A DNA stretch of 64,000 nucleotides from Cristatella mucedo (GCA_009760855.2 WPIO01000004.1:3782001-3846000); one strand, 5' to 3'; counted from the first letter of the stretch, positions 1 to 12,429 are shown. Numbers and translations are program-made. The notes: generated by a model from the sequence alone, not told the origin.

Positions 1-299
1 GATTGTTTGTTAGTGCAAGGTGGCCATCCACCCCCTACCCATGTTGTTCATGCTGTGACTGTTGATGTTTTGTTTAAGGGATGTGTACAAATGACTGTAC
101 AGACATCTCGTTCCGTCTTGTGGCACGATGCAAGTTCCTATTTGTTCATTCAGTCATTCATTCACTAATCCTTGAAGTTATGTCGTCTGTCCTACCGGCT
201 AGCAGCTGTCGCAGCTGGCAGCTTGCTCGTTAGTTGCACGGGCTTGTTTTATGTTTTTAGTTTAGCACCTTTGAACAGCTAACAAAATACAGCTCACAG
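1..299. other. Presumed intron of SLC25A19-like gene
   Basis: No coding signal is seen. The stretch ends in a plausible acceptor (cacag at 295-299) in front of the first recognisable carrier exon. Exons for the first third of the carrier must lie to the left of this window. The first 60 bases resemble the sequence just upstream of LINE-A tails elsewhere here. Confidence 0.5.
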
Positions 300-506
300 T
301 TTCTGCCATCGGAAGTGCCCTCGTCGGCCGATGCTGCCTCCTCGTCGGCTCCCTCTTCCAAGCTGCTGTCGGGTCCTTCAACGAATGCTGCTGCTAAACT
401 TCTGCAGCAATTCACCTGCGGAGGCCTTGCGGCCACTGCTGCAGTCGTGGTTAGCCATCCTTCAGACGTGGTCAGAACGAGGCTGGCGAGCCAAGGGAAA
501 CTCAAG
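300..506 (+). CDS. SLC25A19: Mitochondrial thiamine pyrophosphate carrier (SLC25A19-like), internal exon
   Basis: This is an internal exon of a solute carrier family 25 protein, which would import thiamine pyrophosphate across the inner mitochondrial membrane. The 69 codons end with the second carrier-repeat signature: HPSDVVRTR matches the family motif PxDxx[KR], preceded by a CGGLAAT helix segment. In human SLC25A19 the matching stretch is HPVDVLRTRF followed by AAQGEPK; here it is LASQGKLK. The exon ends in a GT donor at 507 in phase 0, and the next exon at 4411 opens in phase 0, so the reading joins cleanly. The start is the AG acceptor at 298-299. The first repeat (PFDVIKIRF in human) is not in the window. 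The serine/alanine-rich stretch at its start is not conserved and may be a lineage-specific loop. SLC25A19 is preferred over other SLC25 members because of the combined signatures in all three exons. Confidence 0.85.
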
Positions 507-1068
507 GTAGCACTTTCTCCCACCTCCAATGTTCACACCATGTGATTATTGCTTTGGTCACTGTCTGCACTTCAGTTGGCAACTAGTCTTGCCAAGTGGC
601 ACCAGTACCACCATCTGTCTGTTTCTGCTGCAAAGACTCCCGGCCACCCCCCATTGCTGCTGGCATGTCCAATTCCAGAGGATTTGAGGTTGGTTAGAGC
701 CACAGCTAGCAAGCAAGGTCGTCTTTTGCCCGCTGTTTTTTGATGGAAGATGGAATGATATTTTGTCTCATGCCTGCACATGGCATGAGGGCTCAAGGTG
801 AGCTAATAGTATTCAACTTGATTGGGGCATAACACATGGCCTGCAAATGAAAATTTGTCAGTTGTTTTCAATCTGATACGTGATTTAAGTAAATGCTGGG
901 ATGCTTTTTCAGAATATGTAACTCGTTTTAACCCAGCACGGCAAGATGTTTAACAATTTGCATTTTTATTTACAATACTTTCACGTGCAATACATACAGT
1001 TTTTCAATCGTTTTTTAAAAACAATATCATCTAGGTTTTATACAATTTTAACATATGTCTTCCTTGAT
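507..1068. other. Intron, no feature recognised
   Basis: This is the 5' part of the intron between the first two recognised carrier exons. Short open frames on both strands show no recognisable protein similarity. Confidence 0.5.
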
Positions 1069-2732
1069 TTAGTCAAATGCTTTTAAACTACCTCTCCTTC
1101 GACTTTCAGCTATGCTCAGCAGCTGGGTTGTGGCGCTTAGGCTCCAATAGTGATTGGCCTTCATGTTAACATTCCAGTGGCCTTGATATCTACACTCTTT
1201 TTCACATATGTCCTGACGGAACCTGTCACCCTGTTCCTTGCTGAATGCTCCTCAATTTGATGGGAAATAGTCAAGGTGAGAGTTTAGAAAATATATCTCA
1301 ACACTCATTCTGCTGCCAAGTGTCGCATAGAGTTGAATCATATTCTCAACGATTCGCGAGAAGTCAGCAGACTTGTGATTGTTGAGAAAGTTCTCATTCA
1401 CATACTTAAATCCATTTCATACCTGCAACTCCAACCCATTCATTTTCAAATCGCGTGTCTTTGAGCGATTCTCTTATATGTGGACCAACAACAATTCCAG
1501 CTTTTATCTTTGCCTAGCTAATTTAAGGAAACTTTTCTTGTAATAACTTAAAGGTATCACCGTCTTGGTTCAGAGCCTGAACATGTTTTCTATTAGTCCA
1601 AGCTTTATATGCAGGTGAGGAATTAGCACTACCTTGCTGTCGATAAGAGGAGGCTCCCGGACGTTGTCACTCCCAGGCACAACATGTGTTTGCTCTGGCT
1701 AGTCTTTCTTTTGGTCATGCAGAGCATGAGTGCGACTATCCCACAGACATAAAAGCACGGATATTTTATCTGGCTACCTTGAAGTCTAAGCAGAAGGGCA
1801 ATGGCCTTTAAATCGCGGCTTATCTGCCATTAATGTTGATCATATTTGACTTCATCGAGAAGTATTTTCATGTTTCCGTAAGTCTCTTTAATCTCTACAG
1901 AATGTGCAACCGGCAACGAGGAGAGTTCGTTTGCATTGTGAAGTAAAACTTCCTTTAATCTGTGGTTCGATGAATCAACGAAGAGTCTCCACTTTGTATC
2001 ACAGCACTTATCCATTTGGTTTACTAGACCTTCGACGTTGCTGCAATAGACTAGGGAATCCTTCATCGAAAAGTATGGAAGGAACTCTTGTTCGCGATAT
2101 ATGTACCACAAAATGAAATACCCGACGCAAGACAATTTCTCTTGTAACCTAGGACCGGGGATTTCAGCCGACTTTTTGGATAGGTCAATGTCTCTCACTA
2201 ACTCATCAAGATCAGATTGTGACATTAGTTTACGTGTTGGAACATCAAAGGCATCATAGTTGCCATCAACGTCACCTTCAGTTAAACTCGAATCACTGTC
2301 AATCAATAAATCATCAAGTATAACACTTGGAACAGGAACTCCCACTTCATCACCCTGCGGTACAGGTCGTATCGCTGATGGTAGATTTGGATATTCAATT
2401 GTATGCTTATTCTTCTTGCTGAAGCCTTGCATGTTAATGAGGCAAATATAATAATAATCCGAAACATGGTCAGTTTGTTCTCTCCAAATCGTCGGTACTC
2501 CATATGGCATGCATTTGCTTTGACCTTTAAACCAGTGTCTCAAATTTTCTACACACGGCTTGCACACCATATGTGGTGCCCGTGTTGTATCCTGATCTCT
2601 TACTTTTCATCCAAAGTAGGTGTAATAGCATTGTTTGACGAATGTAGTAATCGGTAGCTTCTGCTCTATTGTCGAGAATCTCTCGCAGATGTAGCAGAAT
2701 ATATGTAGATAATTCTTACACTCCCTTGGCAT
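1069..2732 (-). pseudogene. Decayed member of a multi-copy metazoan zinc-finger-like protein family (copy 1)
   Basis: An intronless gene relic lies inside the carrier intron, antisense to it. The likely ATG is at 2732-2730. An N-terminal CYIC and a later CKPC (about 2560) look like a split four-cysteine zinc finger. Then come VPTIWREQ, the conserved segment FSKKNKHTIEYPNL, an acidic linker, LVRDIDLSKKSAEI, and WRLFVDSS/LKEVLLHN. Below 1830 the family continues as frame-hopping fragments: KYPCF, LHIKLGLI (about 1600-1790), then a C-terminal block HLDYFPSN...QGDRFRQDI...RYQGHWNVNM (1150-1290) and a stop near 1069. A TGA interrupts at 2609-2607, another replaces a conserved cysteine at 1254-1252, and frameshifts occur between 1830 and 1400. 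I recognise this from memory as an abundant uncharacterised protein family in cnidarian and arthropod genomes. Its function is unknown and it may be mobile-element-borne. Confidence 0.7.
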
Positions 2733-3007
2733 TGTAAATCACAGTTATCTGTTGATTTAAACAACTATATCAATCAACAATAGCTAATTGTTCTACAAAA
2801 AATAACATTTATGTCATTAAGTGACTAACAAGCAAACCTAATAAAAGCCAATATAATTATACATAATGTGTAATGCTAAAGTTCAACCGATCTTTGATGA
2901 ACAAAATCTACCAAATCTGACGTGCCAAAGCAAAACGAAATACACCATAAATCATCATTAGTGATGCATATTTGAAAATAATACAAACGCCATGCAACTG
3001 ATATGAG

Positions 3008-3087
3008 CAAATGTAAAGTGCCTAGAAAGAGATTGAGTTCTCTGAGGGTGTTTTATCAAGTGCATTATTATTATTATTATTATTATG
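3008..3087 (+). mobile_element. LINE-A 3' tail fragment
   Basis: This carries the tail hallmark shared across the window: GTAAAGTGCCTAGAAAGAG, TTGAGTTCTCTGAGGG, then CAAGTGCATTATTATT with an ATT microsatellite. It is severely 5'-truncated, as usual for CR1/L2-clade LINEs. Confidence 0.7.
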
Positions 3088-3555
3088 CAGACCAGTGGAA
3101 TTGACACTGCAAGTTCATCAGTTTGCACGTGTGCCATCGAACAGGCAATTGACCTAGAGCCCATTCTCTTACAACAATAGCCGAATGTTAGCCGTTGAAG
3201 ATAATTGAGTAGTAGGTCACATTTTCCGAAAAAATTGATTTCAAAAACTTAAATCTTAGGAATGTATCATATAACAAAGATGCCTTCAATGCTTAATTGT
3301 ATTTGCTGGTAGATCTGCTATGACAGAGTTGCAATAATCTAACCTATTTAAAAGTGGGAGCAAATGAGATCTTTAACTAACCTTTCATCAGATATGGCGA
3401 ATTGCTATGCAAGTACTCTTCTGAATGAACTTAATACAATCAAGCAGTCCGTCAAGGGGGCACTCGCGTTGTGAGCAGTGAAGATAACCTGGTTCAAATA
3501 CTGCATCCCCGGGCCTCAAGCTGGTGTTCCAGGCAGCTATTAGCTAGCTAGCCAG
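3088..3555. other. Intron sequence, nothing recognised
   Basis: AT-rich intronic DNA between two LINE-A fragments. No coding, RNA or repeat signal is supported. Confidence 0.4.
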
Positions 3556-4250
3556 CATAATAATAATAAAAATAATAATAATGCACTTGATAAAGCGCCC
3601 TCAGAGAACTCAATCTTTTCCTAGGTGCATTACATTTGCTGCAAAGGGAAACGCGATTGAATCGTGAGTAATATCATGCTTGATAAACAGCATGAATAAC
3701 GTGGTTAGGGGTGACATGCACAGGGTCAGCATGCAAATGTGGTTAGTGGTAGCATGCATGGTGTCAGCATGCATAAGCACATGAAGGACGAATCACAGGG
3801 ACCCACTAAATGCTGTCCTAAATAGGTGTTTTTAGGTTCTTTTTAAATGTGGTCAAGTCAGGGGATGTTCTGACGCAAGTCGGGAGTGAGTTCCAGGCTT
3901 TGGGAGCATACGAACTAAATGCACGGTCTCCAAAGGATTTGAGGTTTGTGCGAGGTAGTGGTAGACTGTTGGATTCCGAAAAGCGGGTGGTACGATGCTT
4001 GGCCTAGTGGGGGAGTAGATCTGAGAAATAGGCTGGAGCCAAAGAATGAGGTGACCTAAAAGCGAGCGACAAAACTTTGAAGTCGATCCGTTGCTTTACT
4101 GGTAGCCAGTGCAGGTCGGCGAGAAGTGGTGTGATGTGGCAACTGCGACGTTCAAGACCGACAAGCCTAGCTGCAGAGTTTTGCACAAGCTGTAATCGGC
4201 TGATTGCACATGCCGGTAGGCCAGTAAGCATCTTAGCTTGAGCAATATCA
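3556..4250 (-). mobile_element. LINE-A (CR1/L2-like) 3' fragment
   Basis: On the minus strand this encodes the C-terminal domain of a LINE reverse transcriptase: LQLVQNSAARLVG, HITPLLADLHWLPV, KQRIDFKVLSLAF, SLAPAYFSDLL. It is followed by the untranslated tail and an ATT microsatellite at 3556-3585. It lies antisense in the carrier intron. The closest copies are at 42447-43083 and 50190-50640, which share long near-identical stretches and so imply a once-active family. Confidence 0.85.
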
Positions 4251-4410
4251 AGATGTAAAATAGTGAATGGTCATGATGTCATGATATCGGTTGCTGCCGC
4301 ACTGTCCGACAGGAATAGACTCTGTAGCAGGCTGTTCTGAAGCTAGCTATACAACTTTCTGCAACTCCTGTCGGCTTGGAGGCAAGCTGATGAAACATGT
4401 TTTTTTGCAG

Positions 4411-4591
4411 GTCTACAAATCGATGTTACATGCCGTGTCTCTAATGCTGTCACGCGAAGGTCCAACAAGCTTTTTCAAGGGCCTGTCGGCAAACCTCATG
4501 ATGTGTGTGCCGCAAGCAGCCATCCAGTTTGGCATTTATAGTCTCTGCAACCAAGTCTACAGGACCACATTCGGGGATGCAGACCGTTTTG
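4411..4591 (+). CDS. SLC25A19: Mitochondrial thiamine pyrophosphate carrier (SLC25A19-like), internal exon
   Basis: This 181-bp exon continues the carrier in frame (LK then VYKSMLHAV). It covers the matrix loop and the even-numbered helix of the second repeat. EGPTSFFKGLSANLM matches the family pattern EGxxxxxKGL, and VPQAAIQFGIYS resembles the human FPYAGLQFSCYS. The acceptor is a textbook run of T followed by GCAG at 4410, and the donor is GTAAGC at 4592. The exon ends in phase 1, matching the next exon at 8912. No stops or frameshifts are present, so this looks under selection, unlike most other coding signals in the window. It contains no PxDxx[KR] motif, which is expected because those sit in the flanking exons. 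Confidence 0.88.
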
Positions 4592-4899
4592 GTAAGCAGT
4601 ATGCTTTCGATTTCTCACCAAGTCTCATTTTTTAAAACATTAAAGGCTTTATGTTTTCTTGCCTTTTAGTACCTCAAACCCTCTCTACACACATTCAGCT
4701 ATTCTTGACTGCATTTGCACTTTGATGGGAGCTGACTTTCTCAAATTTAATTATAAGAAGACGAAACTATCAGTTACTGGATATCCTTGACTTTCATATT
4801 AACCCACCCAGCATCTCTTCTCTGCATAGAATCATGTGAACTCGTGTACTGGTGTATCATGTGAACTGATGTATCGTCTACTTGCTTTCAATTAAGTAC

Positions 4900-5375
4900 C
4901 ATTGGAAAAAGTCCGGCCTGCTTAGATAGGGCTACCAAAGCTAAATTAGACCATGCATTTGCTACGTCTCATCTAGATTATTGTAACTCTTTCCTTGAAG
5001 GTCTTCCTGCCTATGCAGCAATACACTTACGGCTACTAAAAACCTGGGTCAATGCTTGTCTGACTTGAAAGAAAATTCACCACTTCCATTTAATGCCACC
5101 TCTGTCCAACCCCTACTGGGTCCCCATCAAGCACGGCATTGCCTTCAAAGACACGACACTCGCTTTTAGGTCCCTGTGGTCTCTCACTCCGACGTGACTA
5201 TCTGAACTACTATTTATTCTAATGGTCCCCTCGCACCACATGCTCCTCTGACTTGGGCCATTCACCTTGTGTCCTTGAGTCTTTTGGTGACCATGCCTTC
5301 AGTTTCTATTTGCCTAGATCCCGGAACTCTCTGAACGGGTATCAGGACATCCCCTACAATAGTCTGTGTATTTCC
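4900..5375 (+). mobile_element. LINE-A fragment, heavily decayed
   Basis: Frame-shifting similarity to the LINE-A C-terminal region is visible: AKLDHAFATSHLDYCNS, GLPAYAA, then remnants of the HITPLL..LHWLP and FRSLWSL blocks. It is older than the 3556-4250 copy judging by the number of stops. Confidence 0.6.
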
Positions 5376-5399
5376 ATGTGCATATAATTGCTTAAATTC

Positions 5400-5865
5400 G
5401 AGCTTGTTGACACGGGGATACTACATCTAAATTGATCCATGCGTTTGTGACATCGCACCTCGACTTCGGTAACTCACTGGTTTCTGGTCTACCGGCCTGT
5501 GCACTTGCAGCCGGTGCAAAACTCTGCAGCTAGGCTTGTCTGTTGTGAGTATCGCAGTTGCCACATCACACCACTTCTTGCCGACCCACACTGGCTACCA
5601 GCCAAGCAGTGTATAGAATTCAAGGTCCTGTCACTTACTTGTAGGTCCCTTCATTCTCTGGCTCCAGCCTACCTTTCAGAACTACATCCCCACCAGGCCA
5701 AGAGTTGTGCAACCCACTGTTCTGACTCGATTCGTTTAGCTATACTTGGTACTAGCATTAAAACCTTCGGAGAACTGGCCTTTAATGCATTGTTAAGTAC
5801 CTTGAAAGAGATTTAGTTCTCTGAGAGCACAATAGAAATATATAATAATAATTGTTATTATTAGG
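5400..5865 (+). mobile_element. LINE-A 3' fragment
   Basis: It encodes LIHAFVTSHLDFGNS, LQPVQNSAARLVCCE, ITPLLADPHWLPAKQ and SLHSLAPAYLSEL with small frame disruptions. It then carries the tail ACCTTGAAAGAGATTTAGTT and an AT-rich microsatellite near 5840. Confidence 0.75.
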
Positions 5866-6340
5866 ACTTTCTTAAGTATAGCACCTTGAGAGAACCAAAT
5901 CTCTATCCAGATGTTTTAGAATAAGCTTAATAATGCTTAGATCAATATGCAAAAGCAAATAAGAATACACTCGAGATTAGTAGAATGGATCTCTGGCTAG
6001 TAGCATGCGCTGAATGCACAGGCAAGCATGGAAAGGACTAGGAACAAAAAAGGAAAAGTTCGTATAGTCGCATGGGATAGCTGTGCAGAACTCGTGTGGC
6101 TCTAGCTGTCGATAATTATGCAAATACAATGCAGATGTTGACAGAACCAGGAAGGGACTCCACATTTTCGTGTGTACGAGCTTAGCGTCCTATAACCAAC
6201 AGATTTCAATTGTGATTCATTCAATTGTGATTCAATTCTGTGAGAAATGACATGACGACCCGAAGCCTAGGAGCATATATGGAAAGAGAGCACACTGGAA
6301 AAGCAAGGAGGTCGAATAAGTAGGCTGGTGCAAACGAGGG
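5866..6340 (-). mobile_element. LINE-A 3' fragment, decayed, opposite orientation
   Basis: This abuts the preceding copy tail to tail. The reverse-complement tail runs across the joint near 5845-5935 and a weak APAYLFDLL remnant sits at 6310-6340. The middle is too diverged to read. Confidence 0.4.
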
Positions 6341-6351
6341 AGCAACCTTTT

Positions 6352-6841
6352 GGCCAGAGAGTGGGGGGTACGGACGTTCCCCCCCCCCCCGACGTGTCCC
6401 CCTGGGATAGGACATTCCCCCTCCCCCTATATGGTTAGGGTTTAGTGTTTGGGGGTTTAGGGTTTTTAGTGTTTAGGATTCATGGTTTAGGGCGGGCTGT
6501 GCCTCCGCCGTCTAAATCCAACCTTGCTCGTTTTCCTCGCTTTAATTAGTGCATATTAGGGCATAACAAGATCTCTTGAGATCGAGTTATACTCAGTAGA
6601 CCTCTGAGGCTTCACGCTCATTTGCAGGAATGAGCAGCACGCCGTAGTGGGTGCCTGCTTCGACGGGTACGAACACGTGCCTGGCGGCCTCGAGCCAGAC
6701 CGAACTCCCACGGAACCGAACTGTATAGCTCGCCGATGCCGCAACCGCCGTTTGTTCCATTAGAAACCACCCTTCCAATCCATCCATCCTTCTAATTATA
6801 AAGAGTTGATTTTTTTAATAGAGTGTGAACTTCATTTGATC

Positions 6842-6937
<96 letters not shown>

Positions 6938-7066
6938 TTAGTTATACACTCATCAACATAGGGGAAATGTCCTACGGGGGATGTGTGGGGGTGTCCTAGG
7001 GTCCACCAGGGGGGAACGACGGGGGGGGGGGGGCAGGTGGGAAATGTTCTACAACCGAGAGTGGAC
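6352..7066. mobile_element. Possible non-autonomous foldback element with G-rich inverted repeats
   Basis: The C-rich arm at about 6352-6422 (cgacgtgtccccctggga, taggacattccccct) is approximately the reverse complement of the G-rich arm at 6958-7066 (aggggaaatgtcctacgg, gggggaacgacggggggg). The arms are imperfect. The interior holds a TA microsatellite and no recognisable gene. It may be a MITE-like element in the carrier intron. Confidence 0.4.
6845..6935. repeat. (TA)n microsatellite
   Basis: About 90 bp of almost pure TA repeat with a single TTTA interruption. Confidence 0.95.
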
Positions 7067-7068
7067 AT

Positions 7069-8362
<1,294 letters not shown>

Positions 8363-8911
8363 GCCGATGTGATTGTGTGCCCATGTGATACACATCCAAG
8401 CATGCCAGTGGTGTCTCAGATTGCATGTGTACCTAATCCTTCGTGACAGCTCGTCTTGCTGCTTGCATTTTCATCAGCCTCTTTGTTTGCGACCGGCAGC
8501 TAGTGGACTCGGGTTATGAGCAAAATTTTGCGAGGTTTTGGGGAAGGTAGGAGCACTTTCCGTCACTAATGGGTGAACCGTGGTGGCATCTGCTCTGCTG
8601 CTGCTGCCTTCTTCCACCTGCTGGACGATATCGTCGTTCCCTACTTCTCGATAGCTCGATGGTCAGCCAACTGGACGTGCCAAATCGTATCATGTCATGG
8701 CCACGTCTTTGTTTACATATGCATGCACCCTCAAGCATGCACGAGCCAGCATGTGGGCAATTCTGAGCAGAATGTGCCTGCCTGCATGTACTGGCGTGTG
8801 CCACCCTTGTTGTCTCGCCCCAGAATCGTGTGCTGCTGCGTGCGCAAGCCGCAGGTGCGTGCTCTCGGTGGTCACGTGTTTGACCCCCACGTGATACTCA
8901 CCTGTCCCTAG
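8363..8911. other. Last intron of SLC25A19-like gene, 3' end
   Basis: No feature recognised apart from the acceptor CTGTCCCTAG ending at 8911. Confidence 0.5.
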
Positions 8912-9240
8912 CGGTGGCGGCTTTACGTTTGCTGGTAGGCCTGCGGAGCTCGTCCTGCGGAGCCGTAGCCGGGGTGTGCGCAAAGCTCGCCGTCTACCCT
9001 TTCGATTTGGCCAAGAAGCGGCTGCAGGTGATCGGCTTTGAGGAAGCACGCCGCCCGTTCGGCGCGACGGGGCACTACTCGGGCATCGTCCACTGCCTCG
9101 TGTCCGTCGTCCGACTCGAGGGCTTTTTCGGAGTCTTCAAGGGCACCAGCTGGGCGCTCATCAAATCTGGCGTGACGTCTGGCCTCTACTTCGCCACATA
9201 CGAGGCCAGCTGTCGCGCTTTGCTCGAACTACGGCACTAG
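8912..9240 (+). CDS. SLC25A19: Mitochondrial thiamine pyrophosphate carrier (SLC25A19-like), terminal exon
   Basis: This terminal coding exon holds the third carrier repeat. The two leading bases complete the split codon from the exon ending at 4591, restoring frame. VYPFDLAKKRLQVIGFEEAR carries the third PxDxx[KR] motif and closely parallels human SLC25A19 (YPLDLFKKRLQVGGFEHAR). GHYSGIVHCLVSVVRLEGFFGVFKG and SGVTSGLYFATYE follow, then a TAG stop at 9238-9240. The three exons sum to 239 codons including the stop. Human SLC25A19 is about 320 residues, so roughly the first repeat is missing to the left. This exon is more GC-rich than the surrounding introns. A decayed copy of it lies at 52648-52881. 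Confidence 0.9.
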
Positions 9241-10290
9241 TTGCTGCAGGTTGTGTCATGCTTTTCGCAGTGTCTGCATCCTTTCACTGGCAACTGTAGG
9301 GCCTGGGCACCTCCTGCGATGTGCTGGTGCTTCATGCTGAGGCGTGTGTCACGTTTGCATTAGATCACGTGGATAAGCCACTGCTCCGTTTGCTCATTTC
9401 TCCTTAGAGCACGGGCGTCTGGCTTACTTCTACTGCTCAAAGGCTTGGCTTGTGTGGATGACAGCCTGAGCGACTGGTGCGACTGTACGTTTTTTTCTAA
9501 ACTCCTTCTCAGCATGGCGAAATCCTCTCAAGCCAGCTTCGCCTATACTCATTAAGACGGCCTTACTTGCATCAGGGTCTCCGATGACGTTTAGCCAATT
9601 AGTGTAGTTAGTGTCATCTGCTCTGCAGACTTGCCCATGTCCCCCCCCCCCCGGCAGCCAATGGAAGGCAATTTTAGCATGCTCGGTGTTTTTTCATTCA
9701 TATCGCAATGCAGCTCTCGACCTGCAGTCAGTCTCGCATCATTCTGTGTGATCAATCCGTCTGACGAGGCCGGTTCACAGCTGCATGTGCTGCAAAAGCA
9801 CGGGCTACGCCGTTGCTGTGGTGACGTAACCAAAAAGTGGAGCTAGTACATCTATGCAGATCCGGAGTGCTTGGTAAGGGCTTGTATTAGCATTTAACCT
9901 CTAATGTGCTAAAAGGGAAAACCGACAGGGTCCTCATATGTTACCTCACTGTCCTGTGCTCTAGCTCTTAGCAATCTGAGCTGTCTGATCCATCATCAGA
10001 CTGCACAGCTGTAGTCGAGTGCCTGCAGCACGGAGCAGCCGGACGACACACACAAGCTGGGACTTGAGTGTGAACCGGTTGCACTTCAATGGCCTTTTGC
10101 CAGCGCATCCACCATCATCTTGCCAATTAATGCACTTAGTTAGCTATAAATACACTGCCGTGATGCAGAAGTATGTTCGTGGTACGTGAATAATACATTG
10201 CATTTTTTCAGGGCCCAGTACCCAATCTCCACCGTTGTCGGTTATGTATGCGCATGTACAATAAATTCTCTGGTTTCCACCAGCAGTTGT
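9241..10290. other. 3' untranslated/flanking region of SLC25A19-like gene
   Basis: No gene is recognised. A C10 homopolymer lies at 9642-9651. An AATAAA at 10260-10265 could be a polyadenylation signal, but no transcript end can be shown from sequence. Confidence 0.35.
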
Positions 10291-10299
10291 TCTTTCGTC

Positions 10300-10665
10300 C
10301 TCCTGGCACTTTTCTGGAATGAAGTCCATTTGACATTCGGCAAACTGACCTGCGAAATGCTTACAGTAAGCTCCTTAGCTTGCACTTTCAAGCTTATGCT
10401 CCTAAAGCCTGGAACTCGCTACCCACGCACCTCACAACGTTCCCCTGATATTTAAAAAGATGCTTAAAATGCACTTTTTTATGGCAGCATTTGGTGGGTC
10501 TTTGTGATTCTTCGTCCTTTTTCATGTACCTGCTCGCGCTATGCTTGCTGTTTGCGAATGTTATAACCAATCATGTAGTAATGCTTTCTATGCAGCAATT
10601 GTAAAGTGCCTAGAAAGAGGTTCAGTTCTCTAGGGGTGCTCTACAAATGTATTATTATTACTATT
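10300..10665 (+). mobile_element. LINE-A 3' tail fragment
   Basis: Weak remnants of the last coding residues precede the tail TGTAAAGTGCCTAGAAAGAG, CAGTTCTCTAGGGGTGCT and an ATTATTATTACTATT microsatellite ending near 10665. Confidence 0.65.
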
Positions 10666-11079
10666 AAACTTACAGCATTGAATCACTGTTTCAGCAGTTT
10701 TAAATACTTTAGTTACTCGGGTAAGCAAAAAAGTAGTATGATCTTATCGTGCAGGTCGTGGACAATTATTTTGCTCTGAATCCATCCCAGGCTGTTTTGT
10801 AGGCCAGACTGTTGTACCTAATATACCAATCGGCTTCTAGCTACCCCCTCCCCCACCTGAGGATATTGCACTCAGCCTAGATCGTGCAATCAGGGAGATT
10901 CTGTGTTCTATGGCACTAGGGACCTACAAGTCTTCTTATATTCAGCACGAAGACTGCTGGGATGATGTACAATATTAATTTATAAGGTTGTATATTCCAG
11001 CTGAAGGCTGCCACGTAGCTGTTAGGTATTTGGTTATTCTGGTCAGATATGGATCCAGAAAAATGCAGACTTAGCTGCG

Positions 11080-11235
11080 GTTTGTCGAGATCATCCTCTT
11101 TATGAGCCAGATCGTGGGTTCGAGTATTGCACTGTGCAATCCTTTATTGCTCACTGCAAGCATTGGCGACAGCCCGTAAGACTCGTCTGTTGCTATATAG
11201 ATAGAGCAATTGACTCAGCTAAACTTTTTTTTAAA
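11080..11235 (+). mobile_element. tRNA-derived SINE (variant 2)
   Basis: A B-box-like GTGGGTTCGAGTATTGC lies near 11125-11141. It is followed by a body (CAATCCTTTATTGCTCACTG) shared with 60600-60782 and partly with 55965-56090. This is a SINE, not a tRNA gene, because no cloverleaf 3' half is present. Confidence 0.55.
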
Positions 11236-11404
11236 AGCGTATGTCTGCCAACTGCTTCTTGAGGGGAAAAAGCTGGTGTTTGAGCAATCGCTGGATGTGA
11301 TCAAAAATAGGTGCTAACTAGCCAGCAAACTAACTAGTGCTTTTAACGAGCTTCGGATGGCTGCCAAGCTGTGGGGCTTCGCCTGCTAGCAGTTGGGCTT
11401 TACT

Positions 11405-11560
11405 TGCCCAGCACTTATGTAATGTAATGTATCTCCGTCTGTAACTCCACAAAGCCATTAAGACTATGAGGGTGTTACGCAGGAGAGTTTTGTACAGCGC
11501 ACTCACAGCCTAAGCGACTTTCGGTACGCATTCGGTAGCCAACAGACTCCGTCTCATGCA
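11405..11560 (-). mobile_element. LINE-B 3' tail fragment
   Basis: Reverse-complement match to the tail shared by 53755-54165 and 58955-59465: AATGTATCTCCGTCTGTAAC, GTACAGCGCACTCACAGCCT, and TCGGTAGCCAACAGACTCCG. Only the untranslated end is present. Confidence 0.7.
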
Positions 11561-11844
11561 ACAAAGAGAAAGTAGAGAAAGTGGGAAGCATAGCAGAGTC
11601 ATGAGAGCAGTTTTTGAGGTAGTGAGTAGCACAGAAGTAGCAGCTCAGGACCGCTGAAATAATGGATGAAAGGATGAGCCATAGTCGGCAACAGGAGACT
11701 TAGCAACCACTATGCACTCACTGTATCCATCCCTGGCCAAGGGCTACCTGGTGCTTCTCTGGGTCAAGCAACCATGGGCACAGGCATGATTTTTAGCAAA
11801 GACGAGCTAAACCTCCTGTTTGGGAATGGTCAAGGCCTTATATA

Positions 11845-11965
11845 TAAATAAATAGTAATTCATTTGTAGAGCCTCCTTAGAGAACTTAATCTCTATTCGG
11901 CCGCTTAATATATTCCACAGGGCTCGAGCCCACGACCTCGGTCATTAAATACATTCACCTTAATT
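11845..11965 (-). mobile_element. tRNA-derived SINE (variant 1)
   Basis: On the minus strand it reads GAGGTCGTGGGCTCGAGCCC (B box), a short linker, then AATAGAGATTAAGTTCTCT and an AT-rich end. This is the same architecture as the copies at 24836, 34508 and 36203. Confidence 0.65.
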
Positions 11966-12009
11966 ACTAGGCAGAACTAGCAAGGCTTTTTTAGTCGAAG
12001 TTTCGCCAA

Positions 12010-12230
12010 GAATTTTGTGGAAATAACAGCTGTATAGCCGTTTGAATGTGTAAAAAGTCTGGCTGGCCCTAGCCATTGGAGGCTATTGTGCAAGAACGAA
12101 AAAAAGCGAAATTGCATGAATTTGGTGGGTAAACCCCTAATACCATTCTGCATAATTTGGAATCAAAACATTACTTATCTGAGCTCTGTGGAAATGGCAG
12201 CTGTATCACTTATTCGTGGGACCCGAGGTC
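12010..12230 (+). repeat. Dispersed repeat R, single copy
   Basis: It shares a run of blocks with 14420-14765: CGAAATTGCATGAATTTG, GGGTAAACCC, and GGAAATGGCAGCTGTATC. The unit is about 160-220 bp. No coding potential or class was recognised. Confidence 0.55.
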
Positions 12231-12352
12231 GACTGCCTCACCCTGAACACCTGAGCTGCTGTTGGCTTACAGCTTACAGCCGGCACAGGTCAACCGATTC
12301 ATTCACTTACTTCGACTTCTATATGTGTTTAACGGCCTGCCTGTGTAGACAC

Positions 12353-12357
<5 letters not shown>

Positions 12358-12398
<41 letters not shown>

Positions 12399-12410
12399 CT
12401 CTCTCTCTCC
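12358..12410. repeat. (TC)n microsatellite
   Basis: Simple TC repeat with a few interruptions near its 3' end. Confidence 0.9.
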
Positions 12411-12429
12411 CTCCTCTCTTCCTTCAAGA

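Noticed and set aside
6429-6500. TTTAGGG-like words suggesting interstitial telomeric repeats
   Set aside because: Only a few degenerate words, not a regular array; adjacent to a foldback structure.
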